Assembly: GCA_035291705.1 (NCBI GenBank)
Contig: DATDRM010000288.1
Span: 1-19,473 of the forward strand
Origin: DATDRM01 sp035291705
Lineage (GTDB): Bacteria > Chloroflexota > Anaerolineae > Anaerolineales > UBA4823
DNA: 19,473 nucleotides
Reading direction: 5' to 3'
Shown here: positions 15,896 to 19,473 of the stretch, piece by piece
Layout: each line of letters starts with the position of its first letter
Position numbering within the stretch: position 1 is the first letter of the stretch
Notes under the pieces: generated by a model
What the model saw: only the letters and a program-made list of their open reading frames with translations
What the model was told of the DNA's origin: nothing
Database searches by the model: none
Position numbers and translations under genes: made by a program

Positions 15896-16926
15896 CTGCG
15901 ATTCTGAATCACCTGCGAAGCAACTGGCAGCGCCTTGATCTGGAGCATTACGGTGACCCCTCACGCTTGTCCTACTTCCTGCTCACTCCCAGGTTCCGCG
16001 CCTCCAGCCATGTGCTATATCTGGTCTCGCTCAATGACCGCTCCACGCCAACCCTGGTGGTCAAGGTGCCTCGCCTGGCAGGTGATAGCCCAAGCCTGCA
16101 AAAGGAAACTGCTGCCCTGCAGGCCATCCAATCCACACGTCCGCAAGGCTTTACCTCGATCCCGCGGGTAGTCGCCTTCGAACCAGTTCTCGGCCGGCAG
16201 ATCCTCGTCGAGACCGCCCTGGTCGGTAAAACCATGAACCCGGCGACTGTCCGTGAGGATCCAGACGGTTGTTGCCGTGTGGTCATGGATTGGTTGATCG
16301 AATTGCAAACCGCGACGCGCCATTCTGCCCAAGAAGATACAGATTGGTTCAGCCGGTTGGTCGAGCGACCTTTCCGGGCATTCACGGGATTATTCCCTTA
16401 TACGGCAGATGAAGCGAGGCTGCTTGAACGCACCTGGGACTTGGTGAGTCCGCTGCGAGAAGTGGACTTGCCTCTCATGATCGAGCATGGCGATCTGAGT
16501 TCTCCAAACATCATGCTTCTCGAGGGGGGTGGACCAGGTGTGGTGGATTGGGAGCTAGCCGACCCGCGCGGGCTGCCAGCCTGTGACCTGTTCTTCTTCC
16601 TGACTTATGTCGCCTTTGCCCGGGAAAACGCCCGCTCGAACAAGCAACACCTGTCGGCCTTTCAAAAGGCCTTCTTCGGCCACGCCGCCTGGGCTAGTCC
16701 GAGCATCAGGACGTACGCGCAGCAGCTCGATCTCACACCAGGCTGGCTGACTCCATTGTTCGTCCTCTGCTGGCTGCGCTACATGACCGGCCTATTGGTC
16801 CGCCTTGACAATGCCAAGCCTTCGCCGGAACGCGTCGATCCAGAGACGGCTGCCTGGCTGCGCCAGAACCGCTATTATTCCCTGTGGCGCTATGCAGTCA
16901 GTCACGTTGATGACATAAACTTCTGA
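15892..16926 (+). CDS. APH-type phosphotransferase, paralogue of the C-terminal half of the fusion protein
   Basis: The 344-residue protein is a kinase of the aminoglycoside-phosphotransferase/choline-kinase type. It has TLVVKVPRL with the likely ATP-binding lysine, the catalytic loop HGDLSSPN (H199, D201, N206), the metal-binding DWE (D219), and then LPACDLFFFLTYVAF. The N-terminal part, LDLEHYGDPSRLSYFLLTPRF followed by VLYLVSLNDRS, matches the equivalent stretch of the fusion kinase at 12311-14044, so the two are paralogues. The frame is open from GTG 15799, but ATG 15892 forms an ATGA overlap with the methyltransferase-like gene and is the better start. Real aminoglycoside resistance is unlikely in this setting; phosphorylation of a sugar or lipid-linked precursor is more reasonable. 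It is the last gene of the tight cluster; 107 bases separate it from the secreted-protein gene. Confidence 0.78.
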   Translation: MTAILNHLRSNWQRLDLEHYGDPSRLSYFLLTPRFRASSHVLYLVSLNDRSTPTLVVKVPRLAGDSPSLQKETAALQAIQSTRPQGFTSIPRVVAFEPVLGRQILVETALVGKTMNPATVREDPDGCCRVVMDWLIELQTATRHSAQEDTDWFSRLVERPFRAFTGLFPYTADEARLLERTWDLVSPLREVDLPLMIEHGDLSSPNIMLLEGGGPGVVDWELADPRGLPACDLFFFLTYVAFARENARSNKQHLSAFQKAFFGHAAWASPSIRTYAQQLDLTPGWLTPLFVLCWLRYMTGLLVRLDNAKPSPERVDPETAAWLRQNRYYSLWRYAVSHVDDINF

Positions 16927-17033
16927 ATGAAATGATCGAATATGAATTAAGCGGTTCTCTGGAAGAGGAAATAAGGTTATCCTCCCGGAGATAGACTTCA
17001 TATCCTTATCTTTAAATTCTTGGAGTAACGATT
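16927..17033 (+). promoter_or_regulatory. Gap between the kinase block and the secreted-protein gene, with RBS
   Basis: This 107-base stretch holds GGAG at 17022-17025, eight bases before the TTG start of the next gene. A bulged hairpin can be drawn at 16965-16984 (GAGG with CCTC, then ATA with TAT), but no T tract follows, so a factor-independent terminator is not supported. The AT-rich segment 17000-17020 could contain a promoter, though no pair of boxes is convincing. Confidence 0.35.
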
Positions 17034-19473
17034 TTGAATCAATCAAACTTATCGGTATTAGCGAGCATTTCCAGGCGCCTCCTGACCCGTCTAGTGATCG
17101 CCTTAGCGATCGTGAGCAGTGCATCGATCGGAAATTTAGCCTCCGCACAGGCTTCGACACCGGTCGAATATGGATATCGTGACTTCACCTACCCTTCAGG
17201 CACCGGCGGAAACTCCGAAGTAACCGGCGAGAAACCTGAGAGCAAGCTGTGGTGGAACGATGGTTACTGGTGGGGAAGCCTTTGGAGTAGCTCTGGAAAT
17301 GCGTATCACATATTCCGCTTAGATCTGGCTACCCAAGTTTGGGTGGACATGGGCACAGCCATCGACGATCGTATCACTACCCGAGCAGACACCCTCTGGG
17401 ATGGGACGCACTTGTACGTAGTTTCGCATGTCTTTTCCGCTAGTGGTGGCGCACCCGCCCCTGCCGGGCAGCGCGGCGAATTGTATCGCTACAGTTACAA
17501 CGCTGCGACCAAGTCCTATAGTCTGGATGCAGGTTTTCCTGTCGAAGTAACTCTCGGCAAATCGGAAACGCTCGTCTTAGCAAAAGATTCCGCCGCCCAA
17601 TTGTGGGTGACCTATGTCGAGAGCTGGAGGGTAATGGTCAACCACAGCCTAAACGGCAACGACCTCTCCTGGGGGACGCCCTTCGTTCTCCCTGTTGGAA
17701 CTCCGGCCATGGTTTCGAGTGACGACATTTCGTCCATCATCACCTATAACCAACACATCGGAGTGATGTGGAGCAATCAGAAAACGCCAATGACAGTGTA
17801 TTTCGCGGTGCACCCGGCCAACTCCCCAGATACCGTCTGGAATCACGTCCGGACGTACACCCTTTCCAGCGACGACCACATGAACTTGAAATCCCTGGAG
17901 ACGGACAACGCCGGCAATGTGTTCGCCGTGGTCAAGACCTCCAGAGCCGCCGATCTAATCGTATTGCTGGTCTGCAAGAACAACCTCAACCGCTGCAAGA
18001 ATGAAAGTGACTGGTCTGCCTATTCGGTTTACCAGGGGAGTACTTACAACCCGACCCGACCCATCCTATTAATCGATATTACTAATCGCAACCTGTATAT
18101 CTTCACCCGTAACCAGGACAACGCTGGAGACTCGGGCATATATTACAAAACCTCCAGCATGGATAACATTCAATTTTCGGCAGGGATCGGTACGCCCTTC
18201 ATAAAGAGTTCAACCGATACAGGCATCAACGACCCCACTTCGACCAAGCAGAACCTGAACAGCACCACCGGGCTGGTGGTTCTAGCTAGCGATAAAGGGA
18301 CAAAACGTTACCTGCATAATTATCTTAGCTTGGGTGGAGGCATTACTGCCCCAGTCATCACCTCTTTCAGTCCCTCCAGCGGGCCAGTGAGCACCGAAGT
18401 GATCCTGACCGGCAGCAACTTCACCGGAACCACCACCTTGGCCTTCAACGGAACACCAGCCGCGACCTTCACCATAGACTCCAACACCCAGCTGCGCGCC
18501 ACCGTCCCCAGCGGCGCCACCACCGGCCTGATCTCCGTCACCAATCTCAGTGGCACTGGCTCATCCGCCACAGCCTTTACCGTCACCACTCCGCCCATCA
18601 TCACCTCCTTCACTCCCTCCGGCGGGCCAGTGGGCACTCAAGTGACCCTGACTGGCAGCAACTTCACCGGCGCCAGCACCGTGGCCTTCAACGACACACC
18701 GACCGCAACCTTCACCGTCGACTCCGACACCCAGATGCGCGCCACCGTCCCTGGCGGCGCCACCGGCGGACCCATCTCTGTTACCACCCCCAGCGGCACC
18801 GGCTCCTCCGCCACTGCCTTCACCATTATCATCTTCGTTGGTCCGCCCTTCATCGCCAGCTTCTCTCCCTCTAGCGGGCCAGTGGGCACTGAGGTGACTC
18901 TGGCCGGCAGCAATTTCACCAGGACCAGTGCCGTGGCTTTCAACGGCATCCTAGCTGCAACCTTCACCGTCGACTCTGACACCCAACTGCGCGCCACCGT
19001 CCCAGGCGGCGCCACCGGCGGACCCATCGCCATCACCAACCCCTACGGCACCGGCTCCTCCGCCACGGCCTTCACCGTGACACTGCCGTCCGCCGCTGTC
19101 ACCTACGAAGAGAACTGGACCGGCTTCGCCTCCAGCTCCTCCACCCTGTCCACAGCCACCAACCTGACCGCCGCTTCAGGTCACCTCTACCTGGCCGCCA
19201 TCTCCACCCGCCCCAGGGTCTCCGTGGCCTCCCTCGCCGGCCTCGGCCTGTCCTGGACCCGCCTGGCTTCCCAGTGCGCTGCCCGCAACCAGACCGGCGT
19301 CGAAGTCTGGGCCGCCCAGGGTTCCCCCAGCGCCAGCGGCGCCGTCACCGCCTTCCTGGCCGGCACCCCCACCAACTCCGTCATCTCCGTCTCGCGCTAC
19401 TCCGGCGTCGCCGCCGTCAACCCGGTCGGCAACCTCCTCTCCGGCAACACCCTGGGCGTCAACGGCGCCTGCT
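17034..19473 (+). CDS. Large secreted protein with IPT/TIG repeats (3' truncated)
   Basis: From TTG 17034 the frame stays open for 813 codons to the end of the window, so the C-terminus is missing. The first 40 residues are a classic signal peptide: a basic stretch SISRRLLTRL, a hydrophobic core LVIALAIVSSASIG, and a cleavage site near ASAQA. Residues about 45-430 are rich in Trp, Tyr, Gly and Asp with recurring strand patterns (YHIFRLDLATQVW, ADTLWDGTHLYVVSHVF, ELYRYSYNAATKSY), most like a beta-propeller or sialidase-type fold; this is inference. Three IPT/TIG immunoglobulin-like repeats follow (residues 440-683), then the start of another beta-rich domain with SRYSGVAAVNPVG, common in large surface proteins. 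No enzyme motif is clear. Likely a cell-surface or exported adhesion or glycan-binding protein, possibly linked to the polysaccharide. The TIG region has much higher C at third codon positions than the N-terminal part, which explains the long reverse-strand open frames there. Confidence 0.85.
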   Translation, partial: MNQSNLSVLASISRRLLTRLVIALAIVSSASIGNLASAQASTPVEYGYRDFTYPSGTGGNSEVTGEKPESKLWWNDGYWWGSLWSSSGNAYHIFRLDLATQVWVDMGTAIDDRITTRADTLWDGTHLYVVSHVFSASGGAPAPAGQRGELYRYSYNAATKSYSLDAGFPVEVTLGKSETLVLAKDSAAQLWVTYVESWRVMVNHSLNGNDLSWGTPFVLPVGTPAMVSSDDISSIITYNQHIGVMWSNQKTPMTVYFAVHPANSPDTVWNHVRTYTLSSDDHMNLKSLETDNAGNVFAVVKTSRAADLIVLLVCKNNLNRCKNESDWSAYSVYQGSTYNPTRPILLIDITNRNLYIFTRNQDNAGDSGIYYKTSSMDNIQFSAGIGTPFIKSSTDTGINDPTSTKQNLNSTTGLVVLASDKGTKRYLHNYLSLGGGITAPVITSFSPSSGPVSTEVILTGSNFTGTTTLAFNGTPAATFTIDSNTQLRATVPSGATTGLISVTNLSGTGSSATAFTVTTPPIITSFTPSGGPVGTQVTLTGSNFTGASTVAFNDTPTATFTVDSDTQMRATVPGGATGGPISVTTPSGTGSSATAFTIIIFVGPPFIASFSPSSGPVGTEVTLAGSNFTRTSAVAFNGILAATFTVDSDTQLRATVPGGATGGPIAITNPYGTGSSATAFTVTLPSAAVTYEENWTGFASSSSTLSTATNLTAASGHLYLAAISTRPRVSVASLAGLGLSWTRLASQCAARNQTGVEVWAAQGSPSASGAVTAFLAGTPTNSVISVSRYSGVAAVNPVGNLLSGNTLGVNGAC
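18351..19082 (+). repeat. Three tandem IPT/TIG repeat units within the secreted protein gene
   Basis: Units run 18351-18593 (81 codons), 18594-18845 (84 codons) and 18846-19082 (about 79 codons). Each begins near P-x-I-x-S-F-x-P-S-x-G-P-V, continues with a V-x-L-x-GSNFT loop, a VAFN or LAFN strand, an ATFT-D-S-x-TQ segment and RATVP-GGAT, and ends in GTGSSATAFT. Similarity is strong at the DNA level too, especially the stretch encoding TQLRATVPGGATGG, which suggests recent internal duplication or gene conversion. IPT/TIG domains are immunoglobulin-like folds of surface proteins and some carbohydrate-active enzymes. Confidence 0.85.

Noticed and set aside
12311..16926. Antibiotic resistance by aminoglycoside phosphotransferases
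   Set aside because: The fold and motifs fit, but the fusion to a methyltransferase-like domain and the location in a polysaccharide cluster argue against a resistance role.
16965..16984. Bulged hairpin after the last kinase gene as a terminator
   Set aside because: Two unpaired bases break the stem, and no run of T follows.
17768..18004. Short plus-strand frame inside the secreted-protein gene
   Set aside because: It is in another frame than the 813-codon gene and its product has no family features.
18320..19384. Long minus-strand open frames opposite the TIG repeats
   Set aside because: Their repeated, low-complexity products mirror the TIG repeats on the other strand; the C-rich third positions of the plus-strand gene remove stops in reverse.

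Overview
The window holds one continuous plus-strand gene cluster for making and exporting a cell-surface polysaccharide, followed by the start of a large secreted protein. Both ends are cut: the first gene lacks its 5' part and the last runs off the 3' end. I see no tRNA, rRNA, CRISPR array or insertion sequence, and no gap between genes longer than about 115 bases. The organism is a bacterium of moderate GC content that often uses TTG and GTG starts. The gene set (polyprenyl-phosphate sugar transferase, Wzz-type protein, Wzy, Wzx, no Wza-type outer-membrane exporter) would fit a Chloroflexota (Anaerolineae-like) genome, but that placement is inference and no marker gene here proves it.

Layout. 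(1) 1-549: C-terminal part of the initiating sugar-phosphate transferase. (2) 661-1524: membrane protein with a degenerate GGDEF domain. (3) 1628-3871: Wzz-like chain-length protein fused to a BY-kinase-like ATPase domain that has lost its Walker A and Walker B signatures. (4) 3897-5225: nucleotidyltransferase-like domain fused to a thymidylate-kinase-like P-loop domain. (5) 5218-6552: GT4 glycosyltransferase. (6) 6552-7766: membrane GT2 glycosyltransferase. (7) 7763-9277: Wzy polymerase or O-antigen ligase family. (8) 9279-10739: sulfatase/alkaline-phosphatase-superfamily enzyme with Thr at the nucleophile position and a probable ATA start. (9) 10736-12295: Wzx flippase. (10)-(13) 12311-16926: a kinase-rich block made of a methyltransferase-like/APH-kinase fusion, an HPr-kinase-like P-loop protein, a free-standing methyltransferase-like protein and a free-standing APH-like kinase. 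(14) 17034-end: an open frame of 813 codons encoding a secreted protein with a signal peptide, a probable beta-propeller region, three IPT/TIG repeats and the start of another beta-rich domain.

How the genes work together. The transferase would load the first sugar phosphate on undecaprenyl phosphate, the GT4 and GT2 enzymes (with others probably outside the window) would extend the repeat unit, Wzx would flip it, Wzy would polymerise it and the Wzz-like protein would set chain length. Genes 3 to 13 are tightly packed, with several ATGA or TAATG stop/start overlaps, so they are probably co-transcribed and translationally coupled. The most unusual part is the kinase block (genes 4 and 10-13): an architecture present once as a fusion and once as two adjacent genes, on either side of an HprK-like gene. 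It may be a little-described system that phosphorylates or otherwise modifies a glycan precursor or protein, but its substrate cannot be read from the sequence.
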